Assembly (NCBI GenBank): GCA_005784505.1
Contig: VCAZ01000039.1
Span: 789,501 to 853,500 of the forward strand
Direction: 5' to 3'
Source: Bagarius yarrelli
Taxonomy: Eukaryota; Chordata; Actinopteri; Siluriformes; Sisoridae
Length of the DNA stretch: 64,000 bases
Every line of letters starts with the position of its first letter. Within the stretch, counting starts at the first letter, position 1. Under the pieces are notes generated by a model that made no database searches, had not been told where the DNA came from, and saw only the letters and a list, made by a program, of their open reading frames with translations. Below, one piece after another: positions 23,301 to 33,552 of the stretch. Position numbers and translations under genes: made by a program.

Positions 23301-26300
23301 ACTGATACCTGGAAGACTAGGGTTTGATTCCCAGCACCACTAAGAGCGACTGCCAAATGCTGCATTTGTAAATGTAATTGATTGGAACCTGGTGTGATCT
23401 TAGTCCAGATAAAACTGGTTGACAGACTGTTATGGTCCATATGAAGTTCATATAGGGGTTGTTTGTATGGGTTATCAGTTTGTGTTTCAATTTTTACAGT
23501 ATATATACAGTATTTAGGAATATTTACAGCTTTAGCAAGTACTGCTATTAGTATTGGTAAAGACTTTGGCAGACTTCATGCCACAGTAAGCAGAGGTTTG
23601 TTAATGTGAATGCGAGATTTAGCTATAATCTTCCAAATAGTTGACTACAGTATTTACATTTACAGATTTAGCAGACGCGCTTATCCTGTGCGACGTACAA
23701 AGGTGCTATGAGTCACGTCCCTGAATAGCTCAATACTGGTACATTTAGATCACAAATCAACGTGTAACAACCCATAAAAACGGTTAAAAGAGCAGCATAG
23801 ATACACAAATACAGTCAGTAACTCTGCTGTTCAGGCATTGATGGGAAGTTTATGCCACCATCTTGGTGCCAGAACAGAAAAAAGTCTAAACGCAGACTTT
23901 TGCATACCTTGTGTCCTAGTATGTGTGCTGTGTTGATCTTGTGTCCTTTCTTTGGTCTTTCTGGTCTCCTTGTAACTCTGCTGATCATCTTTTCCAGTAA
24001 TTCTATATCTGTACCTGATCCCGGAGAACGCTTCCAGCTGCCTTGTAACTTTATATCCATCTTCCTGCGGCAGCCATTACCTTTGGCGATATAATAGGAA
24101 CTGGCCTGGTGGTGGTGTGCTTACGAAAAGAGCAGTATGGTAGTTTAGGATGTTTAGCGGAATTAATATAATTAAATAAATAGAATTTTTGTTGTATTAT
24201 TTTAGGTGCAATTTGTGGTTGATATCAGACTTTCTCCCACTAAGCAATACTTTCCATAGAAATGAGCTCTTTTTCAATTTAAACCAGTTGTGTTTTTTAT
24301 AAAAGCGTTATAAAAGGCATAGTCATCTATTTTGAGCACTGTTGTTATGCCAACCATTATATACAGAAGAGGTCTGCAGAATTGGATATTGCTGTGCACC
24401 ACCACAGGGCCAGCGTAGCTGCTGTTGCAAAACATTATCAGCCCAATAAGTAAAGCGAGTGTGTGAAAGCGAAAGGAGAAAGCTATTTTAAGAGAACACC
24501 GCCACGTCTTATCTGATTACGTTAAGACGTTTTTCCATTTTGTAGTTCGAACCAGGCCTAGAAACAGCTTTACTCCCTAATCATAGTATGTCTTTATATA
24601 TTTTGTCACATTTGGTGGTGAGGAAACATCATAAAAGTTCCTCAATTCATATCTTTTCACATGTATAAAATAAAAACCAATTAAATAACAGGAAAAAAAT
24701 TTTAAATATAAAAATGTTTTTTTGTTCTCCACTGTTTTTTTTTTTCTTTCGTCTTTTTACAAACTCCCAGTGTTTTTTTTTTTTTTTTAGTCTCATGTTT
24801 AGAAACTTGACTAACTGCATGTGAGTTAGCCACGCCCACTTACTTACGTTGCGGTATACACAGAATTAAAAATCTGTTACGGTTGACAATTTATTCTGCG
24901 GCGATGATATATACCGTCATACCGCCCAGACCTACGTAACGTTTACTGAGGCTTTATTCAGAAAAAATAGTTCAACATATCGTTATCATACATTATGTAA
25001 ATCTATTAACGGTTTAGTATTTAAGAATGCAGATATTTTGGGGATAGGGAGGAGAAATACATGGTGAGAAAGTGTCTTTGTGTGGGGTTGTGTTCAGTAA
25101 GAAAAAGAAAGTGTATTTTTTTTCTTTCCTTTTTTCCGTGTCACTGGTAATTCAGCCCTGTGAAATATCACTTCCCATGTTGCCCACACAGCTGGGGGCT
25201 GTGTGCATTTAAATCCCCAATAAACGTACAGCTTCTTTCTGACTAGCTTAGATGCAGCGATCATGGCCTAACAATAGCATGGCTTACTCCACCCACCCCC
25301 TTCGTCCTCCACAGTTCCACATTTATCGACTTCTCCCGCACACGTTGTTTTTGTGCCCCATCCCCCTTTTCCCGGGAAAAAAGGGCTGTGCATCTTTCTT
25401 TTCCCAAGAGAAGACTGTGGTTAATGGAGCCTTACTGATCTCCATTGTGTGTCCGCATGTACGTCTGGGTCAGGCTGGGAGCACACACACACCCTCAGAC
25501 GTATACGCATACAAACTCTATTTTCAATTGCACATACAAGCTGCACTCCAGGGATCAAAGTTCATTCCCGTGGGAAACGATGGTGTAGCAGTTAGTTTAT
25601 AAAAGCCTGGGCAGCCAATGGTACATCTTCTTCAGCATCTTGGCAATATTCATTCTTATTGCTAATTTTGTGCATACTATCTACACTCTTCCTGGTGTTA
25701 TTTAAATATATTTAAAGTTTGAATCCATATATACATAAATCTGCATATCTTAATGCTTTATATATCACATTTCATATATTAAAGTCAAACTGAACTGACA
25801 AAAAATCGTTTAGGCATCAAATATAGTATTAAAGTTTTAAGTACATTTTAGACATAAATGAGACAATGATTAAAAAAAGCGTCATATGTATAACAACCAC
25901 GTTATTCAGCGTGAAGATGCTGACCTTGACCTTGGTAAAATACATAAGCACCGCTTAGAGCGAGGGGGTACCGGCTAAAACCTTTGATTATTAAGGAAAG
26001 GTATATCATGTAGGATATGGAATGCATCACATTTAGCTGATGCCAGAGATAAAAAATTGGATATTCCAAAGCATGAGATTTTAAAAACATAATATGTAAG
26101 TATGAGGGTGGTGCAATGACAAGATGGCGCTAGGAAAGAGCCGTACGATGGGTGATTTCAGGAACCCACCTATAGGGTGCAGGGAGGTGTGTTGTGTGCA
26201 AACAGGCTGGCTTGATACAGTAAGTTGAATGTGTTTATTAAAGAGCTGTTTTCACTACAGCTGTCGTCGCCCCCACTTCCTCTCGTTGGACAGCGGTGTC

Positions 26301-28075
26301 TCTCCGTATACATTTTTGACCTTTCAGATTCTTCATTAAAGCGAGCCACAGTTTGGTGCTGACATGAGTGTGTAGCTAATCCATATTTTGCAGTAGGTTT
26401 GCAGATGTTTTGTTTTTTTTTTTCTTTTAATCTTGTTGTTTGTTTATTGATGATAAACGAAGAGATAAAGACACTGTTCACAAAACCATCAGCAAAAATG
26501 AATTCTGGGCGTTTTAACATTCCGGCTCTAAAAAGCCACTTTAAGAGCGACATCTAGTGGCGTAAGGAGCCTATACAAGCTGCACTAAAGCAAGTAGCAA
26601 AGGTTGAGCATGTGCACTGTGGGGTCAAAAAATCTGTAGCATTCGTTTTCAGTTAACACCAGAAAAAAATGTATTACAAATAACGCCTTTGCAACAAAAA
26701 GGTTTGAAGAAAATTATAGTAGAATGACCCAAGCTGACCCAGACACTGAGTCATCAAGTGATGTATTGTTCTGTTTTAAAATCAGTCCATCTGTGTTGCA
26801 GCCATAGAAATAATAAGACTGAGGAAAAATCTGACCTTTTGTACAAAACAGTATTTAAAAGCACACGTCTGCCTTCGGTTTAAATAATGAAGCGTTTAAG
26901 ATGTTAGGTGTTTCTTTGGCCCTGTTCATATAGCAGGCGAAACTAAGTACATGAGGCGAGTAGTGTGTCCAAATCCTTAGTATGCAATTTACACTTCCCA
27001 GATGATCTGGATTTTGGAGTATGCATACGATGTACACCTCATTATCCCAAAGCTGCGATGTGGCACTTTTTAAGTGTGTTTGAGTAGCTTTAGGTGCTTA
27101 AACGAAAAAATAAAATGTTACTTATGGTTAAATTGCACTCGTTTAACATCATTCAAGTTAAACATTATTTTTAAACTTTAAATTTGTGCTGTAGTTAATG
27201 TTGTATGTCACGTGTCAATAGCGGATGTAGTACGTCCGGAATTTTATTTATACTGTCTGTAAACTTACTATAAGGATGTACCTTATTTTAACAGTCAGAA
27301 AATACGTACTTACTTAAATGTACTCGTACTTGTGCGATTTCAGACAGAGCCCTTTGATTCAGGACCCCTGTTTGTGTGGAAAACTGGATGGATAGATACC
27401 ATCACCTGTATACATTTAAAGTTATTGAATAAATAAGAAAGATTATACTATGTATTATATAGGAGCGATACCTGATCCATGCATACCAAACGTTTTATCT
27501 GCTGGCCTTATGCTGCATATTATACACTCAACTGAAATCAGCTGTGCACATCTGAAAAGTTTAACATCTAATGAGATGAGAACTGTCTGCATTTTGTTAA
27601 TTTGAAAAACAATAAAAACAGAAGTTTTCCAAATGAATTTCTGCAGTTTCAGTAACTGGTGGAAAATCATGTGTTTAGCAGCTTGATTTAAAAAAAAAAG
27701 TCTTCCCTGTCTTTTCCTTTTTCTATTTTTGCTAGCTGCGACGAGTACGTGACTCAGCTGGACGAGATGCAGAGGCAGCTGGCAGCCGCCGAGGACGAGA
27801 AGAAGACCCTGAATTCGCTCTTGCGCATGGCCATCCAGCAGAAACTTGCTCTCACACAGCGTCTGGAGGACCTTGAGTTTGACCACGAGCAGTCGCGCCG
27901 GAGTGGAGGAGGAAGCAGGGCCAAATCCTCTCGCGCCAAAGCCGCTCACAACCCTGCGGCGTCACATGTAAGTCCATCCCTGACTGCTACCTGCGGGGGG
28001 CGCGCCGAGCCCAACGGCCTCCTGGGAACGCCGGTTGTGTTCTGCAGTGAAAAGTATAAGATCTACTGTGACTAA
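9070..28075 (+). CDS. bicd2: bicd2, bicaudal D homolog 2 (exons 2-9; 5' end outside window)
   Basis: The joined exons are 9070-9282, 16751-16903, 17414-17569, 18463-18762, 20014-20271, 20453-21202, 22780-22931 and 27736-28075. They give 773 codons plus a stop in one frame; every junction is phase 0 except the last (phase 2). The translation matches vertebrate BICD2 along its whole length. Recognisable stretches include [99 protein letters not shown] and the C-terminal VFCSEK..IYCD. BICD2 is a cytoplasmic homodimeric coiled-coil adaptor. Its N-terminal coiled coil recruits dynein-dynactin, the middle region binds kinesin-1, and the C-terminal coiled coil binds cargo such as RAB6 and RANBP2. 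Exon 1, which in human carries the first 80 residues and the dynein-contacting segment, was not found here and must lie to the left. The paralogue BICD1 is less likely because the C-terminal tail is of the BICD2 type. Confidence 0.96.
10552..10772. repeat. Pyrimidine-rich low-complexity tract
   Basis: Almost pure C/T sequence (ctctctctct, cttccccctttc). The 90-aa Ser/Leu/Pro ORF across it is a composition artefact. Confidence 0.9.
11350..11376. repeat. (TG)n microsatellite, intron 2
   Basis: Uninterrupted TG run. Confidence 0.95.
11497..11655. repeat. AT-rich imperfect tandem repeat, intron 2
   Basis: Repeated gaataaagtcgtaatacttt-type units of about 20-25 bp with decay. This motif is common in fish introns. 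Confidence 0.7.
14158..14990 (+). mobile_element. Decayed L2-like LINE fragment
   Basis: Translation near 14200-14440 shows reverse-transcriptase signatures (FDTISH, GVPQGSVLG). Further on, 14590-14680 reads like the conserved LHWLP/AYRIK...ILLLAFKALH segment at the end of L2/CR1-type ORF2. The pieces are in different frames, the catalytic region between them is missing, and no complete ORF remains. It is a dead fragment in intron 2. Confidence 0.72.
16751..16903 (+). CDS. bicd2: bicd2 exon 3
   Basis: This exon has 51 codons, with phase 0 junctions, between tttacag and gtaatg. The encoded run [20 protein letters not shown] is nearly identical to human BICD2 and continues SELEEENIALQKHVSVLKQSQ. 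It is part of the N-terminal coiled coil used in dynein-dynactin recruitment. The Asn and Ile of EEENIAL correspond to human Asn188 and Ile189, both sites of SMALED2 variants, and are retained. Confidence 0.97.
16904..17413 (+). other. bicd2 intron 3 (510 bp)
   Basis: A GT-AG intron. Its middle (about 17015-17335) looks like an old repeat: gcctcacgatacgatgcata followed by AT-rich sequence and a poly-C-rich spacer resembles dispersed repeats common in fish. No family was assigned. Confidence 0.85.
17414..17569 (+). CDS. bicd2: bicd2 exon 4
   Basis: This exon has 52 codons in phase 0. It encodes VEFEGLKHEIRRLEEDTQFL and ends LETIKTEREQK, matching the human segment before NSLRKEL. It belongs to the N-terminal coiled coil. 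The exon is followed by gcaaga rather than GT. The exonic side (AAG) and the remaining intron bases fit the donor consensus well, and the next exon continues the protein at exactly this point, so a GC-AG intron is the simplest reading. Confidence 0.95.
17570..18462 (+). other. bicd2 intron 4 (893 bp), GC-AG class
   Basis: The intron begins gcaaga and ends gatacag. Without splicing, the frame runs on 35 codons to a TGA near 17672. No GT in the immediate neighbourhood would keep the conserved junction. The interior contains a short tatctatccttccatcc tract near 17880-17915 and nothing else recognised. Confidence 0.88.
18463..18762 (+). CDS. bicd2: bicd2 exon 5
   Basis: This exon has 100 codons in phase 0. 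It starts AALRKELSQYMNIGDSMYHN, includes SLDGLKFSED and the STPKK linker, and ends [19 protein letters not shown]. The stretch after GLKFSED (about residues 213-250 of the window protein) is a divergent, probably flexible linker between coiled-coil segments, as in human BICD2. The donor is CAG followed by gtatta, which is weak at intron positions +4 to +6. Read-through would add seven codons (VLQSNEL) and a TGA at 18784-18786. Confidence 0.95.
18763..20013 (+). other. bicd2 intron 5 (1251 bp)
   Basis: A GT-AG intron with a weak donor (gtatta) and acceptor gttcag. It interrupts the protein between LMQ and VEREK. In human I recall this point (LMQ-MEREK) as lying inside one large exon. Apart from a short TG tract near 19080-19100, no repeat was recognised. 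Confidence 0.85.
20014..20271 (+). CDS. bicd2: bicd2 exon 6
   Basis: This exon has 86 codons in phase 0. It encodes VEREKVTLVSTLQDSQKQLE, LTENLNAMRKLHASKERQ and the acidic, highly conserved [20 protein letters not shown]. This is the middle coiled coil, the kinesin-1 binding part of BICD2. The ACA/TCA-rich third positions of the first codons differ little from neighbouring exons, so there is no sign of transfer or pseudogenisation. Confidence 0.96.
20272..20452 (+). other. bicd2 intron 6 (181 bp)
   Basis: A short GT-AG intron with a strong gtaagt donor and the acceptor attccag. It separates CKYK from VAVSEAG. The junction is phase 0, and the corresponding human sequence (CKYHVAVAEAG) is, to my recollection, continuous within one exon. 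Confidence 0.9.
20453..21202 (+). CDS. bicd2: bicd2 exon 7
   Basis: The largest exon, with 250 codons in phase 0. Order: variable coiled coil (VAVSEAGHLKEELKSLK), then MARMEKELRSASEAAGESQG, then [20 protein letters not shown] and [16 protein letters not shown]. A Ser/Pro/Gly/Arg-rich linker follows (nt about 20811-20960). The exon finishes with KEPMNIYNLVAIIRDQIRHL, the start of the C-terminal cargo-binding coiled coil, and LLSTKREQIATLRTVLKANK. Residues matching human Arg501 (MARMEK), Asn546 (CNNETP) and Arg694 (LRTVL), which are reported SMALED2 sites, are conserved. The linker is shorter than in human and differs in sequence. The donor is gttagt. Confidence 0.97.
21203..22779 (+). other. 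bicd2 intron 7 (1577 bp)
   Basis: Donor gttagt, acceptor cttctcag. It contains a six-unit 30-bp minisatellite (21801-21980). The rest is AT-rich with a short A run near 22196-22208. No other element was recognised. Confidence 0.88.
21801..21985. repeat. 30-bp minisatellite, about six units, intron 7
   Basis: The unit contains tgggtgggttcctgcccagt and gttgccagat. Units 2-5 are identical; the first and last are diverged. Because 30 is a multiple of 3 and the unit lacks stops, several overlapping ORFs of 74-114 aa appear here; they are artefacts. Confidence 0.92.
22780..22931 (+). CDS. bicd2: bicd2 exon 8
   Basis: 152 bp, phase 0 to phase 2; the final CG joins C from exon 9 to make Arg. It encodes [20 protein letters not shown], then [20 protein letters not shown] and FSSLRAMFATR. 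This is the core of the C-terminal cargo-binding coiled coil and is almost unchanged between fish and human. The first codon (ACC, Thr) aligns with human Thr703, another SMALED2 position. Confidence 0.97.
23105..23375 (+). mobile_element. Two degraded family B SINEs in tandem
   Basis: The first (about 23105-23260) has gtgggttcgagttcccagca and taagggtgtctt. The second (about 23270-23375) has a perfect head (ggtggctcagtggttaagg, ggtttgattcccagcacc) with most of the body deleted, then gactgccaaatgctg. Confidence 0.75.
23655..24110. mobile_element. Dispersed-repeat relic in intron 8
   Basis: It begins ttacatttacagatttagca and gacgcgcttatcc, typical of a common fish repeat edge. It continues with a nonrepetitive body including ccaccatcttggtgccagaa. 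No coding remnant was recognised and the class is uncertain. Confidence 0.4.
27736..28075 (+). CDS. bicd2: bicd2 exon 9 (terminal coding exon, long C-terminal isoform)
   Basis: It begins with C completing the split Arg codon, then CDEYVTQLDEMQRQLAAAED, EKKTLNSLLRMAIQQKLALT and a basic Gly/Ser/Arg/Lys/Ala-rich tail. The frame continues through GTA AGT (27968-27973) into a tail with RAEPNGL and VFCSEKYKIYCD and ends at TAA 28073-28075. The last part matches the C-terminus of the long human isoform (VFCSEKHSIYCD). The Glu of AEDEKK corresponds to human Glu774 (SMALED2). GTAAGT is a perfect donor; if used, the exon would end at 27967 in phase 0 and a different terminal exon would be needed. Confidence 0.95.
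27968..27973 (+). promoter_or_regulatory. Candidate alternative 5' splice site inside the bicd2 terminal exon
   Basis: GTAAGT follows CAT in frame. It encodes Val-Ser when read through. The human long isoform, as I recall it, also continues with Val-Ser at this place while the short isoform diverges. A conserved optional donor is therefore a reasonable inference. The partner acceptor was not identified. Confidence 0.55.
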
Positions 28076-31000
28076 AAGCATCGTGTGGCATGTTCTAAAC
28101 GGCGCCTCTCGGTGTTCAAAGCCCCAGTCATATGTGCTCTTGCTCTTTCGCTCGCTATTTGCTCTGTAGTGTGTGTATGTTTATGCCAAGCAGTGTGATA
28201 GTAGCTAGGTAAAAAAAAAAAAGATGGCTCATATGATAGCTGCCATTCATTTGTTCTGTAGAGGGCGCTTTATATCCCTCTGTACTCACGGTGCTGTATT
28301 TTTGAGTGGCAGCTTCATAGTCGAGTGCAAGTTGGGACGCACGTCGTGCTCCCGACTTGTAGTAATGCAATGGCGTCGTGTTGTGGTCTTAATGTGTGTA
28401 CCTAGCTGCCATCTGCACCGTGGTGGATATCCTTTACCCTCTCCCCTTTCTCTAAAACACCCTCCTGTCCTTCTCTCTCCTGCCTCGGAAAAGCTTTCTT
28501 AAAACCGGGCAGCCCGTTGGCTAATCAGGTGACTAATGTTTACATTGTATACTTATAGAAATGATTTATTATGCAAATTTCTTCCTTCTCCACAGTAGAG
28601 AAGGACCAATGGTGTTAAGAAAAAAAAGTGAAAGCAAAAACAACGGGTTGCTAAAAATTAAGGAGTGTTTTTCTGCTCTGTTTTTAACAAATGGATGTGG
28701 GCAGGAGAGAAATGTATTATTCTTTTTTTTTTTTTTTTAAATAGCAAGCTTTCGGCCAGGACGTAAATAGCTTATTGTTTGCATGCAATTTGCTAGATTC
28801 TTGGCTGCAAAAAATGCGTATGCTACATAGCGTCTTGGATTCTGTCTCTGACTCGAGCACACTTATAAACAGGGCTCTACACAAAGGGGATGATGATTTA
28901 CAGAAGCGCCTTTCCTCTTTCTCCTTAGATCCGCCGCAAACATGGAGAAAGTCTTTCATAGCCATAACAGTGAAGCGTAGGAAGGGGAGAAGGGGGAAAT
29001 TAGCTCAATCCCTTAAATTCAAGTGCACTTCTGCTAGGGGACTCAGGTTCCACACTTTGCCACACAAAAAGGCAGATCTGATCTTTAAAAAAACAAACAC
29101 AAATCAGTGGTGACGATTAAAGTGGGAAAAAAGAGCACAACAAGGCAGATTTGTTACTATGCCGAACGATTAAAAAAAGAAATAACGATAAATTTGGAAA
29201 AGTGCCTGTTTTTTGCTTCCTATATATTTGGCTACTGTTCATTTCTCAGTGTAAAGCCCTGTCCTTTATGACTTTTAGCGCTAATGCTTATCTCCACTGT
29301 CACCATTCTGCCTCATCGCCCCCCAGTTCTTGTGTGTAAGTGCATTTTAGCATGTGTGTGTGAAAGAATCCTCTCATAATGTGAAAAAAAAATTCCCCCT
29401 CCGCCTCTTCCCATAACATCGTCATATTGTGATGCAACCTCCTCTCACCTGATCTTCAGTAATGTGCTGAAGGAACACGTGGAGGAACCAAACCAGTCGT
29501 GCTCAACGTTCTAGTTTGTGACGCACAAAGTGAAATCTTTGCACTGCAACACATCTCTAGAAGTAGATTCATAAATAAAATAGCTTTAACGCTGATGCTA
29601 GGGACATGTGGGGCTTGTAGTTATCGTAAACTTATGCTGGCGATAAAACCTTAGTTGTTTAGCTTTATTAGCTGAAAAGCAGAGTTGAGGACGAATGAGG
29701 GAAGTCGAAAATGATTAGCTGTTATATATCTGCTAAGAAATACTATTCAGGTAAAAAAAATCTTTCCAGGCCAACTTCCTCCTCACCAGAGGAAGTACGT
29801 GTATTTGTGTGTGTGCATGTGTGTGTGTGCGAATCAGTGGAAGATGTAAAGACCTCAGTCCTCAACTCTGCTTCTGCCTGTGCTGCATTTGAAGCCCTCG
29901 TTAGGCCTTTAGATAACGTACTGTATTAAAGAGAAGCAAAGCTATCGCTCGCATCCTTCTCTCACACTTATGTGAACACACAGCTTGGATCTGACCACTT
30001 ATTTCTTGTTTTTCCATGCATCGAGTGACGATCGAAGACTTATAGCGGAGTGTTTATCGTTATTATTATTTTGGTTTTTTTTAAAAAAAAAAAAAGCTTT
30101 TCAATTCGAGCATTCATGAGAAAAAAATGAGAAATTATTCTTGAGAAATGTTCCTTTTTTTCTAATTGAATTGGGCATTAATTAGTTAATTGTCATGTTC
30201 TGATCATTAACAACGTGTGGTTATAATGCATCCTGTCTAAAAACACAACCGGCTTAATACTAACACGCATGACACCTGGAAACCCACCTCAGACTTCACA
30301 GCATGTAGGTGGAGTTTTACTGGGAAATGGGCGGGGTTAAATACACGTCAGCCAGTGGCTTTCCTTTGCTTGCTTTTTTTTTTCCTAAAACTTTATCATG
30401 TCAAAGTCAACAAACATCAGCCATGTTGGTTTTCTGGTGACTAACCCGCTCATATTTTTTGCTTCGACTTCCAGTCAGACACCGCTTGCAGGGATTTCTT
30501 TAACATACTGACAGCCTGCCACCTTTATTTATTCATTCTTTAAAAATTCAACATTCTAACATTCATGATTTCTTTTTGTTTTGTCCATTTTGCAGTAAAG
30601 TTCAGCCAGTAGTTGATCGGGGAAGTCGCCATTCCATCATGCTGATTAATTCACTCTGCTTTTAGCCCAAAGGAAATCCACTGGAAGACAAATCATATTG
30701 ATTGTATCTTTTTTTTTTTTTTTTTTTTTTTAAACAATTCATAAAATGTCCCAAGAAATATTTGACAAACAAGTGCGAACTGTGAACTTCAACAAGATTA
30801 AAATGACATCATCACTAATTTTTATATATAATATTATATATATATATATACTATTATTACTTCAATAGAAAAGCCTGTGCTTACAAATAGTTAAACTCCG
30901 CCTACAAGAATTTGATGTCTAATCGGAAAATGATGCTACAACGAGTTATTTCTCTTATTTTTTGGTAAACTGTGCACTTTAATATATAGTTATATCGCTT

Positions 31001-32580
31001 TTGTTATTAATCTAGGATGAGGTTTGTAGTGCTTTGGTTTGTGAGTCGGTTCAAGTAAAACCGTTTATAACGTTATTTACCGTATACCGTATTTCTATCA
31101 ATAGTAATAGTTTTTATTCGTCCGTATATGCAAAGAACGAGATTAACTCACATATCCAAAAACTACTCACACTGCAAACCGGTCCTATTATATTCTGTGA
31201 AACGGATCCGTTTTATATATAAATATATAGATTATTTTATTATTTATTTTTTTTTTATAATCACCTGATTATTTTACTTCATTTATGTTGTTTTCGTTTT
31301 ACTTTTTGTTTCATCGTTTGTTCTACTGCCATATTCAAAAAAACTAAATCCCGGGTGGTCAGATGCTGGGCTTTTTTTTGTCTATTTATTATTATTCCTA
31401 GGAATAGTTCAAAGTGAGCGTGGAGAAACTTGATGATATTATTATTATTATTTGTTTTTTTTGGCTTAACACAGTAAAGTTGGCATAAAAAAAAAGAATA
31501 AACTCCACAGCAAATGATGTGGGGTTTTATTTTTTTTGTTTTGTTTTGCTGGCTTTACTGAAGCTTTTATCCGGATCGCTGATTTCACAAATTCCCTGCA
31601 AAGGTAAAAAAATTAATTCCAAATTGGAATGGTCTCGTTCTCTCTTTATTTATCGTGCCAAGTCTCGGTACACTGTTTTAACGTTCGATACGAGGAGAAA
31701 AACAAACACACACACACACAAAAAACAAAACAACAAATGGAGATCAGAAAGAAGAGAATCAATCGGGCGGTGTAATATGTTGGGGTTTTTTTAAATAATT
31801 GTTCCCACGTTCATTCAAACGCCACACCCAAGCCACCCACCCACCTCACCCTCCAATTCGAGTATTTGTGTTGTTCTCCAGTTTGTTTTGCTCTTCGTTC
31901 TGACCAGTAGTGCCTTCCATTGTTTCAAGAGAGAATTTCTAGTCTAGGTTTTTTTTTTAGTTTATTTCTAGTTGTTTCCCTTCTCCTGAAGGCAAGCCGA
32001 TGAACTTCTTCCTTCAGAGAATGCTTCGAAGCAGCAATAAGTGCAAAAGACACACACACTGGGTTTTGTGAGTGTGTGTTTTTGTTAGATTTTAGGCAAA
32101 TGAAATTGCAGGGAATTCTTGAGATCAGCGATTCTCTTTGCAAATTCAGGGGTTTTAGCAAAAAGGTGTTTTTAAAAAACAACAAAAAACGATGCGATGG
32201 GAATCAGAATTAATCCTATTTGCCTCCTGATGAACAAAAAAAACACGGCAGACGCAACACATTAGTGCGGCGTGTGCAGGCAGAGACTGGTGTATCTATA
32301 GCTTTGTTCGGTGAAGGTAACGTGGTATCGATAGTATTGTTGACAAATGAGTGAACTCGTGTCCTCATTTTTTTTTGTCGAATTTACTTTTGCTGTTTGT
32401 TTTTGTTTATTTTTTAACACATATTATTTAAGCTTTGTGATTTCAGGAAACAGAAAACATTTTGCATCAACAAGCTCAAACGGTGACATGAAAGTCACAA
32501 TTGGTTTGTTGAGGCATTCAAAAAAACAAATTTTTATGTTTGGGAAGTGAGACGAAAACCAACAAAAAAAAAAAAAGGTC

Positions 32581-32586
32581 AATAAA
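32581..32586 (+). promoter_or_regulatory. Polyadenylation signal AATAAA (candidate)
   Basis: AATAAA is followed about 35-75 nt later by T- and GT-rich sequence (ttttctgtttgctgg, gtgttgttctt), the usual arrangement of a poly(A) site. Another AATAAA occurs at 31497-31502 with less convincing context. Confidence 0.5.
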
Positions 32587-33080
32587 GTGCAATTGAAACT
32601 GCTGATTTTTCGAAAGCAAAGGAGCTTTTCTGTTTGCTGGAAGTGTTGTTCTTCAGCTAGCTGATAACTTTATACCGTCACATTGTGTTCAGTATTGATC
32701 GGCGAGGAGAGTTTGATAACTTTATATAAAATAATGATTTCATCCATGCAGTACGTCGGTATTTATTTTGAACCGTTTTACAGTACTGTTATTAATAATG
32801 TGCATACTGATCGATCAGTGGTGGAAAACGACATATGCATGTAATCCTTCAGCTATGGAACTTTTACACAGAACGGAAAACGAACCACTTGAAACCGATT
32901 TAAAAGGAATTCGAGTGAAGACAAATGAACAAAGGAACTCAATTGATAAAGGAAATGTGTTTAGAGCTTAAGTAAAGTATTACTGCTGAACTAATCCAGA
33001 ATAAAAGTGCTGTTTGGTTTTCCTTAGAGGGATACTCGCCTGTGTAAAGGTAGTCATGCTGGTTTAAAAAAAAAAAAATC

Positions 33081-33086
33081 AATAAA
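33081..33086 (+). promoter_or_regulatory. Polyadenylation signal AATAAA (candidate distal end of bicd2)
   Basis: AATAAA lies about 30 nt before a tgttttttt and gatgtgtttcctg GT-rich element. Repeats become frequent soon after this point, which fits the end of the transcript. Confidence 0.5.
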
Positions 33087-33240
33087 AGGAATTAAAATGT
33101 CCATCAGCTTCCTGTTTTTTTGATGTGTTTCCTGTTTAATGCTGTGATTGGTTTTGCCTGTTGTCTATTATAGAAGCCCACTTTTTTTTCCAGACTGCTA
33201 AGACAGGGGGTTTCCCAGTGGCAGATGGTGACCTCATCAT

Positions 33241-33260
33241 TACACACACACACACACACA
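33241..33260. repeat. (CA)n microsatellite
   Basis: Short CA run just after the inferred bicd2 3' end. Confidence 0.92.
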
Positions 33261-33552
33261 AGATCAAAATATGAAGCACTCCCAAGGTTTAAACAATAGC
33301 TCTTGATCTTCTCCAGAGGCGGAGGCAGTTTCACATGGTTTTAAGGAGCGAGAGGTTGGGATTTGGACTTTACTACTTCATTGTATTTTAGGTTAAATAT
33401 TCATGGAAAAAAACTAGAATTGTTTACTTCCTACGCTCTTATGGGAGAGAGTCTTGGGAGAGAAATAATGTGCCTTTCACATCCTTCAAACAGTAACCAG
33501 TGGTGGCGGGGGTGGTGGGGGAAATCACAAAGAAAAAAAACTGAAAAAATCG

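Larger units (their letters stand above)
22932..27735 (+). other. bicd2 intron 8 (4804 bp)
   Basis: Donor gtaagc, acceptor gctag. It holds two degraded SINEs (23105-23260 and 23270-23375), a longer dispersed-repeat relic (23655-24110) and T runs near 24715-24790. Positions 24120-27730 contain many chance ORFs on both strands but no recognised protein or repeat. Confidence 0.88.
28076..33110 (+). other. Putative bicd2 3' UTR (about 5 kb)
   Basis: This stretch follows the stop codon directly. It is AT-rich with long T and A runs (for example 28721-28739 and 30711-30731). It carries no SINE, Tc1 or LINE that I can recognise, unlike all surrounding noncoding DNA, and it ends in polyadenylation signals. 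AU-rich patches such as tattatttattt occur near 31236-31250, and (TA)n lies near 30822-30850. Short ORFs inside (for example 28775-29113) show no known protein sequence. If the donor at 27968 is used, part of this would be intron for the short isoform. Confidence 0.6.

Noticed and set aside
28775..29113. 112-aa ORF downstream of bicd2
   Set aside because: It lies in the inferred 3' UTR and resembles no known family; length is compatible with chance in AT-moderate sequence.
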